From positions 1 to 64,000 of the forward strand of contig NZ_SJEY01000004.1 of NCBI RefSeq assembly GCF_004761875.1: DNA of 64,000 nt. Reading direction: 5' to 3'. Both the position numbers and the translations under genes were made by a program. This stretch comes from Roseovarius aestuariivivens. GTDB taxonomy: Bacteria > Pseudomonadota > Alphaproteobacteria > Rhodobacterales > Rhodobacteraceae. A model generated the notes under the pieces. That model saw nothing but the letters and a program-made list of their open reading frames with translations, made no database searches and was not told the DNA's origin. Numbering within the stretch: the first letter of the stretch is position 1; each line of letters begins with the position of its first letter. This document shows positions 55,414-63,711 of the stretch, one piece after another.

Positions 55414-56893
55414 CCGCCTCGGCGACATGCGGGCGGCGCAGATCCGTCGACCCGTCGAGATCGGCGATGGTCCGTGCCACCCGCAGGATACGGTGATACC
55501 CGCGCGCCGAAAGGCCGAAACGGTCCGCGACCCGCGCCAGAAGCTCGCGCCCCTCGGCATCGGGCGTCGCGATTTCTTCGAGCGTCTCGCCCTCGGCATC
55601 GGCGTTGAGACGCATGTCCGGCCGCTGCGTAAAGCGTTCCGCCTGCACCTCGCGCGCCGCCGCCACCCGTGCGGCAACCTCGGCCGAGCTGTCGCCCGAG
55701 GGCGGCAGGTCGAGATCGGTGAAGGCCACGGGTGGCACTTCGATGCGCAGATCGAAGCGGTCCATCAGCGGCCCCGAGATGCGGCCCATATACTCCTCAC
55801 CGCAGTGGGGCACGCGCGCGCAGGCGCGGGCGGGATCAGGCAGGTAGCCGCATTTGCAGGGGTTCGCGGCGGCCACCAGCATGAAACGGCAGGGATATTT
55901 CACATGCGCATTGGCCCGCGCGACGACGACCTCACCGGTCTCGATGGGCTGGCGCAGAGTTTCGAGCACCGCGCGGGGATATTCGGGGAACTCGTCCATG
56001 AAGAGAACACCGTTATGGGCAAGGCTGATCTCGCCCGGGCCAGCCCGCCGGCCCCCGCCGACGATGGCGGCCATGGAGGCGGTGTGATGCGGCTCGCGGA
56101 AGGGCCGCGTGCGGTTGATGCCGCCCTCGTCCAGAAGTCCCGCGAGGGAATGGATCATCGAGGTCTCCAGCGCCTCGGGGGCGGTGAGGGGCGGCAGGAT
56201 GCCGGGCAGGCGCGCGGCGAGCATGGATTTGCCCGAGCCCGGCGTGCCCACCATCATCAGGTGATGCCGCCCCGCGGCGGCGATTTCCAGTGCGCGCTTG
56301 GCGCGTTCCTGTCCCTTCACATCGCGCAGGCAACGGCCTGGACTGTCCGACAGAACCTCGCCGGGTTCCGCCGGCGGCAGAGGCGACTGCCCGGTATAGT
56401 GTCGCACCACATCGGCGAGTGTAGTGGCGCCTATCACCTGCGTCGCCCCGACCCAGGCGGCCTCGGCGCCTGAGCCCTTGGGGCAAAGCAGCGTGCGCTC
56501 GGCGCGCGCGGCGGCCATGGCGGCGGGCAGTGCGCCGATTACCGGGATCAGCGTGCCGTCGAGGGACAGCTCGCCGAGGCTGCAGGTGCCTTCCACGGCG
56601 TCGCGCGGAATGATGTCGAGGGCGGCCAGCAGGGCCAGTGCGATCGGCAGGTCGAAATGGCTGCCCACCTTGGGCAGGTCGGCGGGCGACAGGTTGATCG
56701 TGATGCGCTTCGAAGGCAGTGCGATGGCCATGGAACTGAGCGCGGTGCGGACCCGGTCGCGCGCCTCCGAGACGGCCTTGTCCGGCAGGCCCACGAGGGA
56801 AAAGGCGGGCAGGCCGGGGGTGACGGCGCATTGCACCTCCACGCTGCGCGCCTCGACCCCTTCGAAGGCAACGGTATAGGCGCGCGCGACCAT
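55379..56893 (-). CDS. comM: ComM/YifB-family Mg-chelatase-like AAA+ ATPase
   Basis: The 504-residue protein has an N-terminal Lon-protease-like fold (AYTVAFEGVEARSVEVQCAV, VGLPDKAVSEARDRVRTAL) and an AAA+ Mg-chelatase-type ATPase: Walker A MVGTPGSGKSMLA, Walker B GVLFMDEFPEYPR and the sensor region AAANPCKCGYLPDPARACA. ComM helps branch migration during natural transformation. ATG at 56893 is used because GTGAGGAAC lies eight bases before it; an upstream in-frame GTG is possible. CtrA-like boxes precede the gene. Confidence 0.93.
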   Translation of the reverse strand: MVARAYTVAFEGVEARSVEVQCAVTPGLPAFSLVGLPDKAVSEARDRVRTALSSMAIALPSKRITINLSPADLPKVGSHFDLPIALALLAALDIIPRDAVEGTCSLGELSLDGTLIPVIGALPAAMAAARAERTLLCPKGSGAEAAWVGATQVIGATTLADVVRHYTGQSPLPPAEPGEVLSDSPGRCLRDVKGQERAKRALEIAAAGRHHLMMVGTPGSGKSMLAARLPGILPPLTAPEALETSMIHSLAGLLDEGGINRTRPFREPHHTASMAAIVGGGRRAGPGEISLAHNGVLFMDEFPEYPRAVLETLRQPIETGEVVVARANAHVKYPCRFMLVAAANPCKCGYLPDPARACARVPHCGEEYMGRISGPLMDRFDLRIEVPPVAFTDLDLPPSGDSSAEVAARVAAAREVQAERFTQRPDMRLNADAEGETLEEIATPDAEGRELLARVADRFGLSARGYHRILRVARTIADLDGSTDLRRPHVAEAVSYRLSLAKEN

Positions 56894-56909
56894 GGTTTCG
56901 TTCCTCACG

Positions 56910-56925
56910 TTAAGCTCGGTTAACC
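56910..56925. promoter_or_regulatory. CtrA-like element near comM: TTAA-N6-TTAACC
   Basis: TTAA at 56910-56913, six bases, then TTAACC at 56920-56925, immediately upstream of the comM start. The spacing is one base short of the CtrA consensus TTAA-N7-TTAA. It contains the 8-bp palindrome GGTTAACC (56918-56925), which occurs again at 56951-56958. Confidence 0.45.
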
Positions 56926-56941
56926 AGTATCGCGCGCGAGG

Positions 56942-56958
56942 TTAGGAAATGGTTAACC
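56942..56958 (-). promoter_or_regulatory. CtrA-like box TTAACCAT before comM
   Basis: On the minus strand TTAACCAT (56956-56949) matches the CtrA 8-mer exactly, and the longer TTAACC-N5-CTAA gives TTAG-N7-TTAA on the plus strand. It lies about 56-63 bases upstream of the comM ATG on its coding side, a usual activator distance. CtrA controls competence-related and motility genes in Rhodobacterales. Confidence 0.55.
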
Positions 56959-57025
56959 GGCCCGGGCGGGTTCGGCGGGGTCACATGAGTGTTCTGGGCA
57001 GGAAGAAGACGGGGCGCGGGTGGTT

Positions 57026-57904
57026 TCAGGCCGCTGTGCGCAGGGCGGTGAAGGCGGGCCAGGCATCCGGATCGGCCATGGTCTTGTCCCGGCAGAACGC
57101 GTTGCAAAAGCCGAAGACGCGCCCGTCGGTTTCAAGATAATGCGTGACCGGCTCGCCCGAGTAGGGACAGGCCGCGTTCTCTGCCGGGCCGTGATCCACC
57201 GCGCGGGCCGGGCGCGGCGCAGGGCCGGGCCAGGCAACCGTGGCGTAATCCCGGGCGTAACGTGCGAGCGTGGCGCCGCGGGCGAGGCCCATGGCGCGAA
57301 ACCGGCGGAAGGCGGGATCGGCCAGATGCGCCGCCACATAGGCCGCCGCGCTGTCGGCAACCGCGAGGTCATAGCCCGCGATACGGGCCGCGACGGGGGC
57401 GAAGAACGCGTCAGCCACCGAGTAGTGCCCGCAAAGCCAGGGCGTGTCGCTGCCCGTGACGGCGCGCGCGTGATCCCAGATCGTCTCGAGCCGCCGCAGG
57501 TCGGCGATCACGGGCTCGGGCACCGGCACGTCGCGATAGGCCGTGCGCAGGTTCATCGGGCAATGGTCGCGCAGCGGCCCGAAGCCCGCGTGCATTTCCG
57601 AGGCGAGGCTGCGCGCGGTGGCGCGGGCCGCGGGATTGGCGGGCCAGAGGCCGGCCTCGGGATGGCGGCTGGCCAGTTCTTCGGCGATGGCGAGGCTTTC
57701 GGAAACGATCGCGCCCTCTGGCGTCACCAGCGTGGGAACGGTGCGCGCCGGGACGAGAGACGCCAGTTGCTGCGCCACCGGCACGGGATCGTCGAAATCC
57801 AGCAGATGCAGCCGGCGGGGCAGGCCGGCGCGTTCGAAAAGCATCCAGGCCCGCAGGGACCAGGAAGAATAGCTGTAATCGCCGAGATAGAGATCGTAGG
57901 TCAT
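57026..57904 (-). CDS. Glutathione S-transferase family protein with C-terminal Cys-rich (YHS/TRASH-like) segment
   Basis: The 292-residue protein has an N-terminal thioredoxin-like domain (LYLGDYSYSSWSLRAWMLFE, PARTVPTLVTPEGAIVSESLA) and a helical C-terminal GST domain (WLCGHYSVADAFFAPVAARI). After about residue 240 comes an extra segment CPYSGEPVTHYLETDG, then FGFCNAFCRDK, with Cys spacing like the YHS/TRASH metal-binding domain. The start MTYDLYLGDYSY is chosen because upstream codons do not fit the family. The glutathione substrate and metal binding are unproven. It lies 117 bases from the comM gene and 58 bases from cobC. Confidence 0.82.
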   Translation of the reverse strand: MTYDLYLGDYSYSSWSLRAWMLFERAGLPRRLHLLDFDDPVPVAQQLASLVPARTVPTLVTPEGAIVSESLAIAEELASRHPEAGLWPANPAARATARSLASEMHAGFGPLRDHCPMNLRTAYRDVPVPEPVIADLRRLETIWDHARAVTGSDTPWLCGHYSVADAFFAPVAARIAGYDLAVADSAAAYVAAHLADPAFRRFRAMGLARGATLARYARDYATVAWPGPAPRPARAVDHGPAENAACPYSGEPVTHYLETDGRVFGFCNAFCRDKTMADPDAWPAFTALRTAA

Positions 57905-57962
57905 GGCCGCAGCATAGAGCCGTGCCGGCGCGCCGCGAAATTCTGTTTTGGCGGCAGGATCA

Positions 57963-58535
57963 TCACGGGCGGTGATTGATCGCTGCCGCCCGCCACACGT
58001 CGCCATGCCGGTGCAGTTCCGTCACCGAGAGGTTGTCGATGCGATGGGCGAAAGTGTCATAGGCCGAAAGCCCGAGCGCCTTTTGCACCTGTGTCAGGAT
58101 CACGCCCATATGCGCCACGACGACAAGGTCGCGCCGGGGATGCGCCGCGACCAGGCGGGCCACGGCACGGTCAACGCGGGTCGATACCTCGTGCCAGCTT
58201 TCGCCGCCCGGCGGGCGGATATCGCCGGGATCTTCCCAGAAGGCGCGCAGATGCTCCTGATCCTCGATCGTGTCGAAGCCCTGCAGCTCCCATTTGCCGA
58301 AATGGATCTCGCGCAGGTCAGGGTCATGCGGCAGGCGCGGGCGCGCGCCGGCGATGGCATCGGCAGTGGCCGCCGCACGGCTGAGGTCGGAGGAGACGAC
58401 CGCCGCCGTGTCGGGCAGGTGCGCATGTAGCCGCGTGAGCGCGGCGGTATCGGACAGATCGGCGGGCAGGTCCGACCAGCCGACCATGGATTTCGCGTGG
58501 GTCGGTCCGTGACGCACCCAGAAGAGGCGGCTCAT
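57963..58535 (-). CDS. cobC: Histidine phosphatase family protein, probable alpha-ribazole phosphatase
   Basis: The 190-residue protein has the phosphohistidine motif VRHGPTHAKSM (His8) and the second catalytic His in VVAHMGVILTQ (near 142), with SSDLSRAAATADAI between them and LREIHFGKWELQGF. It is in the phosphoglycerate mutase-like family; its ATG overlaps the stop of cobU (ATGA), which supports alpha-ribazole-phosphate dephosphorylation in cobalamin assembly. The specific substrate is inferred from that neighbour only. Length is typical (180-200). Confidence 0.82.
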   Translation of the reverse strand: MSRLFWVRHGPTHAKSMVGWSDLPADLSDTAALTRLHAHLPDTAAVVSSDLSRAAATADAIAGARPRLPHDPDLREIHFGKWELQGFDTIEDQEHLRAFWEDPGDIRPPGGESWHEVSTRVDRAVARLVAAHPRRDLVVVAHMGVILTQVQKALGLSAYDTFAHRIDNLSVTELHRHGDVWRAAAINHRP

Positions 58536-59056
58536 GCCGGCAACTCTCCCTTGAGCGCCTGCGGCAGACCGGCGACGACATTGACGACGAGGCCCGCCTT
58601 GGCCGCGAGTTTCTGGTTGAGCGTGCCCTGCGCGTCGCGAAACCGACGGGCAAGCGCGTTCTCTGGCACTACCGACAAACCCACCTCGTTGGTCACAAGG
58701 ACGACCGGCGCGGCGCAGAGCGCGAGCCCGGCCATCAGTTCGGCCTGTGCCTCTTCGGGATCGGTTTCGGCCAGAAGGTGATTGCTGAGCCACATGGTGA
58801 TGCAATCCACCAGCACCGCCGTGTCGCCGCCGATGGCAGCCAGCGTGCGCCCCAGATCGAGCGGCTCCTCGATGGTGCGCCAGTCCGGGCCGCGCCGCGC
58901 GCGGTGCCGATCCAGCTTCTGGCGCATTTCCTCGTCAAAGGCCTGAGCGGTGGCCAGATACACGAGCGGCCGTCCCATCCGGCGGACAAGGTCCTCTGCG
59001 TAAAGCGATTTTCCGGAAGCAGCGCCGCCGATCACGAGGGTCATTGCGGGCAACAT
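58532..59056 (-). CDS. cobU: Adenosylcobinamide kinase/adenosylcobinamide-phosphate guanylyltransferase
   Basis: The 174-residue enzyme carries out two late steps of cobalamin assembly: phosphorylation and GMP addition to adenosylcobinamide. It has the P-loop VIGGAASGKS (residues 8-17), YLATAQAFDEEMR with the active-site His in DRHRARRG, and LVDCITMWLSNHL. The start is the ATG at 59056 or the one at 59044; neither has a clear ribosome site. It is co-transcribed with cobC and divergent from rpoH. No cobalamin riboswitch is visible in the 106-bp gap. Confidence 0.93.
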   Translation of the reverse strand: MLPAMTLVIGGAASGKSLYAEDLVRRMGRPLVYLATAQAFDEEMRQKLDRHRARRGPDWRTIEEPLDLGRTLAAIGGDTAVLVDCITMWLSNHLLAETDPEEAQAELMAGLALCAAPVVLVTNEVGLSVVPENALARRFRDAQGTLNQKLAAKAGLVVNVVAGLPQALKGELPA

Positions 59057-59079
59057 TATTTCACGTGTGCATTTTTTTT

Positions 59080-59108
59080 GGATCCAAACTTAGGCATCGC
59101 GCGTATCT
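59080..59108 (+). promoter_or_regulatory. Possible ECF-sigma (RpoE-like) promoter of rpoH
   Basis: GGATCC at 59080-59085 and GTATCT at 59103-59108, with 17 bases between, loosely resemble the Rhodobacter RpoE promoter (TGATCC near -35). RpoHII is a known RpoE target in related bacteria. Only one mismatch lies in the -35 element, but the -10 is a poor match, so this is a weak guess. Confidence 0.25.
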
Positions 59109-59162
59109 CCCACATAATTACCTCGCAAAGAGCATATAACACGTTGGCCAGGGGGATAACGT

Positions 59163-60041
59163 ATGGCACTGGACGGAAGTTACAACACGGATATGTCGCG
59201 TGCCGCCATGCAGGCGGAACTCTTGGATGCGGAGACCGAGCGGACGCTCGCCTACGCATGGCGCGACCAGAGGTGCGAGCAGTCCCTGCACCGCCTGATC
59301 ACCGCATATATGCGTCTCGCGATATCGATGGCGGCCAAGTACCGCCGCTATGGCGCGCCGATGAACGACCTCATCCAAGAGGCCGGTCTTGGGTTGATGA
59401 AAGCCGCCGACAAGTTCGATCCCGACCGGGGCGTGCGTTTTTCCACCTACGCGGTCTGGTGGATCAAGGCGAGCATTCAGGATTACGTGATGCGCAACTG
59501 GTCGATGGTGCGCACAGGCTCCACCAGCAGTCAGAAGTCCCTCTTTTTCAACATGCGCCGTGTGCAGGCCAGGCTGGAGCGCGAGGCGATGTCGCGCGGC
59601 GAAGAGCTTGACCGTCACCAGCTGCGCGAGATGATCGCCATCGAGGTCGGCGTGCCGTTGCGCGACGTTGAGATGATGGAAGGCCGGCTGTCTGGCACGG
59701 ACTTTTCGCTCAATGCCACGCAGGCCGCGGACGAGGACGGGCGCGAGTGGATCGACACGATCGAGGACGAGGGCAAGCGCGGCGACGAGCTTGTCGAGGA
59801 TGACCGTGATCGCACCACGCTGCGCAACTGGCTGGCCGGCGCTATGTCGAACCTCAACGAACGCGAACGCTTTATCGTCGCCGAGCGCAAGCTGCGGGAT
59901 GAGGCGCGCACCCTGGAAAGCCTCGGCGAAGAGCTGAGCCTGTCCAAGGAGCGGGTCCGGCAGATCGAAGCGGCGGCATTCCAGAAGATGCGGAAGTTTC
60001 TCGAAAAGCAGGGCGGCGAGGTGCAAAGCCTCTTGGCATGA
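59163..60041 (+). CDS. rpoH: RNA polymerase sigma-32 family factor, RpoHII type
   Basis: The 292-residue sigma-70 family protein has region 2 with MNDLIQEAGLGLMKAADKFD and FSTYAVWWIKASIQDYVMRN, and region 4 with LESLGEELSLSKERVRQIEA. The N-terminal MALDGSYNTDMSRAAMQAEL and the NWSMVRTGSTSSQKSLFFNM segment are typical of the alphaproteobacterial RpoHII, which serves oxidative and singlet-oxygen stress rather than simple heat shock; this assignment is by resemblance. The Shine-Dalgarno AGGGGGAT precedes the ATG. The ChaN-like gene overlaps its stop. Confidence 0.92.
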   Translation: MALDGSYNTDMSRAAMQAELLDAETERTLAYAWRDQRCEQSLHRLITAYMRLAISMAAKYRRYGAPMNDLIQEAGLGLMKAADKFDPDRGVRFSTYAVWWIKASIQDYVMRNWSMVRTGSTSSQKSLFFNMRRVQARLEREAMSRGEELDRHQLREMIAIEVGVPLRDVEMMEGRLSGTDFSLNATQAADEDGREWIDTIEDEGKRGDELVEDDRDRTTLRNWLAGAMSNLNERERFIVAERKLRDEARTLESLGEELSLSKERVRQIEAAAFQKMRKFLEKQGGEVQSLLA

Positions 60042-60856
60042 TGCGCCTGCTGTCGTTGTGTCTGGCCATTCTGGCCTGTGGCCGCGCCCTTGCCGGGGAC
60101 GCGGCCAATACTTTTGAGGCCGACGATCTGGCGCGCCTCGACGCGGCGCAGGTTGTCATCGTGGGCGAGGTGCATGACAACCCGGCCCATCATCAGGTTC
60201 AGGCGGAACTTGCGCAGCGGCTGTCGCCGGCGGCGATCGTCTTTGAGATGTTGAGCGAGAAGCAGGTGACGGCGATCACGCCCGAAATCCGTACGGACGA
60301 AGCGCGCTTGCGTGCCGCGTTGGACTGGGAAGATTCCGGCTGGCCGGATTTCGCGATGTACTATCCGATCCTCGCGGCGGCTCCGGACGCAAAAATCTAT
60401 CCGGGCCTGATGGATCGGGCACAGGCGCGTGCCGCGATGGAAGACGGGCTTGCCGCTGCGTTCGGGTCAGAGGCGGGTGCCTATGGTCTCGACACCGCGC
60501 TTGCGGCGACTGAACAAAATGCGCGCGAGAGGCTGCAGGCCGATGCCCATTGCGGCGCCCTGCCAGAGGAGATGTTGCCGACGATGGTGGCCATACAACG
60601 ACTCCGCGACGCGGTTTTGGCCCGCGCGACGCTACAGGCGCTCGAAGAAACCGGAGGGCCGGTTCTTGTGATCACCGGAAACGGTCATGCGCGGGCGGAT
60701 TGGGGCATGCCGGTCTTCCTGGACAAGCAGCGCCCGGATCTGCGGGTCGTCGTCGTGGGGCAGGGCGAAGACGGGCGCGCGCCGGATGGCGGGTTCGACA
60801 TCGTGCTGGACGCCCCCGCGCCAGAGCGGGGCGACCCGTGCGAGGCGTTCCGATAG
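60038..60856 (+). CDS. ChaN-family (haem-binding uptake) protein
   Basis: The 272-residue protein has a signal peptide (MMRLLSLCLAILACGRALAG, with a possible lipobox-like LAC) and a ChaN-type fold: VVIVGEVHDNPAHHQVQAEL, AIVFEMLSEKQ, LDWEDSGWPDFAMYYPILAA and ITGNGHARADWGMPVF. In E. coli and Campylobacter relatives such proteins bind haem at the cell envelope. The ATG overlaps the rpoH stop (ATGA), so the gene may be part of the rpoH transcription unit. Haem binding is inferred from the family, not from an obvious ligand residue. Confidence 0.82.
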   Translation: MMRLLSLCLAILACGRALAGDAANTFEADDLARLDAAQVVIVGEVHDNPAHHQVQAELAQRLSPAAIVFEMLSEKQVTAITPEIRTDEARLRAALDWEDSGWPDFAMYYPILAAAPDAKIYPGLMDRAQARAAMEDGLAAAFGSEAGAYGLDTALAATEQNARERLQADAHCGALPEEMLPTMVAIQRLRDAVLARATLQALEETGGPVLVITGNGHARADWGMPVFLDKQRPDLRVVVVGQGEDGRAPDGGFDIVLDAPAPERGDPCEAFR

Positions 60857-60925
60857 GCGCATCACGCGGCCTTGTCTCTGTGCGACGGGACGCCTAGGCT
60901 CGCCGCGGTCAAGAAAGAGACGGAT

Positions 60926-62119
60926 ATGCTGGCATCGACGCGGATATTGCTGATCATCGGCGGCGGGATCGCGGCCTACAAGGCGCTCGACCTGATCCGT
61001 CGTTTGCGCGAACGGGGTGCTGCGGTGACACCAGTGCTCACGCGGGCGGGCGCAGAGTTCGTGACGCCGCTGTCGGTGTCGGCGCTGGCGGGGCAGAAGG
61101 TCTATGGTGATCTCTTCGATCTGACCGATGAGGCCGAGATGGGCCATATCGAGCTGAGTCGCAGTGCCGATCTGATCGTCGTGGCACCGGCCACCGCCGA
61201 TCTGATGGCCAAGATGGCGACGGGTCAGGCCGATGATCTTGCCTCTACCCTCCTTCTGGCCACCGACACAGACGTGCTGCTCGCACCGGCGATGAACGTG
61301 CGCATGTGGGAGCATCCCGCGACCCAGCGCAATATCGCGGTCCTGCGCGCCGACGGGATCGGCATGGTCGGGCCCAATTCGGGCGACATGGCCTGCGGCG
61401 AGTACGGCCCGGGCCGCATGGCCGAACCGCTGGAAATCGTCGCGGCGGTCGAGGACAAGCTGGCGGCGGGGCCACTGGCGGGCAAGCGGATCGTCGTCAC
61501 GTCCGGTCCCACGCACGAACCGATCGACCCGGTGCGATACATCGCCAACCGATCTTCGGGCGCGCAGGGGACGGCGATTGCCCGGGCACTGGCCGCGCTG
61601 GGGGCCGAGGTGGTGTTCGTCAGCGGCCCGGCGGACACGCCGCCGCCCGGCGGGGTCGAGGTGGTTCGGGTGCAAAGCGCGCGCGACATGTTGGCCGCGG
61701 TCGAGGGCGCTCTGCCCGTCGATGCAGCGGTCTTTGCGGCCGCCGTGGCGGACTGGCGCGTGAAATCCGCCTCCGACCGCAAGCTGAAAAAGACGCAAGG
61801 CGCCTTGCCGGTTCTGGAATTCGAGGAAAATCCCGACATCCTTGCCACCGTGGCGCAAAGAGAGACGCACCGGCCCCGGCTTGTCGTGGGCTTCGCAGCC
61901 GAGACCGATGATGTGATTGACAACGCCACCGCCAAGCGCGCGCGAAAGGGCTGCGACTGGATCGTGGCCAATGACGTGCGTCCCGAGACCGGGATTATGG
62001 GCGGCACGGACAACGCAGTGACGCTGATCACGGCCGATGGCGCCGAGGCATGGCCGCGCATGACCAAGGTCGAAGTGGCGGCCCGCCTCGCGCAGCGCGT
62101 GGCCGAGGCGCTGGCCTGA
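60926..62119 (+). CDS. coaBC: Bifunctional phosphopantothenoylcysteine decarboxylase/phosphopantothenate-cysteine ligase
   Basis: The 397-residue enzyme does two steps of coenzyme A synthesis. Residues 1-185 are the FMN-dependent CoaC decarboxylase ([18 protein letters not shown], the active His in [18 protein letters not shown] and the [14 protein letters not shown] loop). Residues 190-397 are the CoaB ligase with [20 protein letters not shown], then AVADWRVK and KIRKLKK-like lysines at [13 protein letters not shown]. The ATG of [10 protein letters not shown] is used because GAAAGAGA precedes it. dut follows after 46 bases. Length is typical. Confidence 0.96.
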   Translation: MLASTRILLIIGGGIAAYKALDLIRRLRERGAAVTPVLTRAGAEFVTPLSVSALAGQKVYGDLFDLTDEAEMGHIELSRSADLIVVAPATADLMAKMATGQADDLASTLLLATDTDVLLAPAMNVRMWEHPATQRNIAVLRADGIGMVGPNSGDMACGEYGPGRMAEPLEIVAAVEDKLAAGPLAGKRIVVTSGPTHEPIDPVRYIANRSSGAQGTAIARALAALGAEVVFVSGPADTPPPGGVEVVRVQSARDMLAAVEGALPVDAAVFAAAVADWRVKSASDRKLKKTQGALPVLEFEENPDILATVAQRETHRPRLVVGFAAETDDVIDNATAKRARKGCDWIVANDVRPETGIMGGTDNAVTLITADGAEAWPRMTKVEVAARLAQRVAEALA

Positions 62120-62165
62120 GGCGTTGCATGGTGGGAAGGTCCGGAACGGGGAAAGAGCGCGGCGC

Positions 62166-62621
62166 ATGGTGACCATCAGCCTGACCTGGGATGAGGGCGC
62201 GGATCGCGATCTTGGCCTGCCCGCCTATGAAAGCGCGGGCGCGGCGGGGGCGGATCTGCGGGCGAATTTCCCGGATCGCGCGGCGGTGACGGTCGCGCCG
62301 GGTGACCGAGTGCTGGTGCCGACCGGCCTTCGCATGGCGGTGCCGGAGGGCTACGAGGTGCAGTTGCGGCCCCGTTCCGGCCTCGCGCTCAAACATGGGA
62401 TCACCTTGCCGAACAGTCCCGGCACGATTGACTCGGATTACCGCGGACCGGTCGGCGTGATCGTGATGAACGCCGGATCCGAGCCTTTCGTGATCGACCA
62501 TGGCGCGCGCATCGCGCAGATGGTGGTTGCGCCGGTCTTGCAGGCGCGGTTCGACGTGGTCGACACCCTGGACACGACGGCGCGCGGCGCGGGCGGCTTC
62601 GGCTCCACGGGGGTGTCCTGA
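62166..62621 (+). CDS. dut: dUTP diphosphatase
   Basis: The 151-residue enzyme hydrolyses dUTP to dUMP, keeping uracil out of DNA and supplying dTMP synthesis. The five dUTPase motifs are visible: [47 protein letters not shown] and GFGSTG. The [14 protein letters not shown] is used over an earlier in-frame ATG, as the family starts near here. It is placed after coaBC, a common order. A one-base overlap (TGATG) joins it to the next gene. Confidence 0.95.
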   Translation: MVTISLTWDEGADRDLGLPAYESAGAAGADLRANFPDRAAVTVAPGDRVLVPTGLRMAVPEGYEVQLRPRSGLALKHGITLPNSPGTIDSDYRGPVGVIVMNAGSEPFVIDHGARIAQMVVAPVLQARFDVVDTLDTTARGAGGFGSTGVS

Positions 62622-63685
62622 TGCTGCTGGTTCTGGTCCTTGCCGCCGCTCTCTGGGGGCTTGGTGCGCTGATGGGCACGCCGCGCCGGATGCGCTGGAC
62701 CATGATCGGTGTGCTGTGGCTGGGTGTCGTGCTTTTGCACCTGATCCTGCCGGTGGGCCATCCGCTGCGCCTCGCCACCGGCGAGGCGGCGGCGCCCTGG
62801 CTTTTGCTGGGCGGGTTCGCGGCCCTTTTCATGGGGTATCGCGCGGTGCTGCGGCGGGTCAGGCACCGGATCGATGCGAAACGCGACGTGCCCGAGACCG
62901 GCGGCGGCCCCTTCCGCCCGGCCGAGCTTGAGCGGTACGCCCGGCATATCGTGCTGCGCGAGATCGGCGGGCCGGGGCAAAAGCGGTTGAAGGACGCGGG
63001 CGTGCTGGTGATCGGCGCGGGCGGGCTTGGCTCTCCGGCGATCCTGTACCTCGCGGCGGCGGGTGTGGGTCGGATCGGCATCGTGGACGATGACGTGGTC
63101 GACAATTCCAATCTGCAGCGCCAGGTGATTCATACCGATGCGCGGATCGGTATGCCCAAGGTCTTTTCCGCCAAGGACGCGGTCACCGCGCAGAACCCTT
63201 ATGCCGAGGTGCTGCCCTACAAGCGGCGCCTTGATGAAGAAACCGCCGAGGGGCTCTTCCCGGATTATGACGTGATCCTCGACGGCACCGACAATTTCGA
63301 AACGCGATATCTGGCCAACCGCGTGGCGGCCCGCCTGGGCAAGCCGCTGATCTCGGGCGCCCTGTCGCAATGGGAAGGGCAGCTGAGCGTCTTTGATCCC
63401 GCGCGCGGCACGCCCTGCTATCAATGCGTCTTCCCCGAAGCGCCGGCCGACGGCCTTGCGCCCAGCTGTGCCGAGGCGGGCGTACTGGGGCCGCTGCCGG
63501 GTGTGGTCGGCGCCATGATGGCGGTCGAGACGATCAAGGTTATCACCGGTGCCGGCGCGGTTCTGCGTGGCGAAATGCTGATCTACGACGCGCTTTACGG
63601 CGAAAGCCGCAAGATCGCGCTGACACGGCGCGCCGAGTGCCCGGTCTGCGGCGACGCCATTGCCGGGAGCCGAACCGACGCTTAG
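62621..63685 (+). CDS. Membrane-anchored MoeB/ThiF-like E1 adenylyltransferase
   Basis: The 354-residue protein has two hydrophobic N-terminal helices (about 1-19 and 27-45) and a third near 58-75, then a soluble MoeB/ThiF domain: LERYARHIVLREIGGPGQKR, VIGAGGLGSPAILYLAAAGV (ATP loop), DDDVVDNSNLQRQ and DGTDNFETRYLAN. Zinc-binding CYQC and CPVC pairs are present. MoeB/ThiF-type enzymes adenylate the C-terminal Gly-Gly of MoaD or ThiS. The membrane part is unusual for this family and suggests a tethered variant. It overlaps dut by one base. Confidence 0.9.
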   Translation: MLLVLVLAAALWGLGALMGTPRRMRWTMIGVLWLGVVLLHLILPVGHPLRLATGEAAAPWLLLGGFAALFMGYRAVLRRVRHRIDAKRDVPETGGGPFRPAELERYARHIVLREIGGPGQKRLKDAGVLVIGAGGLGSPAILYLAAAGVGRIGIVDDDVVDNSNLQRQVIHTDARIGMPKVFSAKDAVTAQNPYAEVLPYKRRLDEETAEGLFPDYDVILDGTDNFETRYLANRVAARLGKPLISGALSQWEGQLSVFDPARGTPCYQCVFPEAPADGLAPSCAEAGVLGPLPGVVGAMMAVETIKVITGAGAVLRGEMLIYDALYGESRKIALTRRAECPVCGDAIAGSRTDA

Positions 63686-63711
63686 GTAAGGGTCAAAGGA
63701 AAGTTGCCCCC

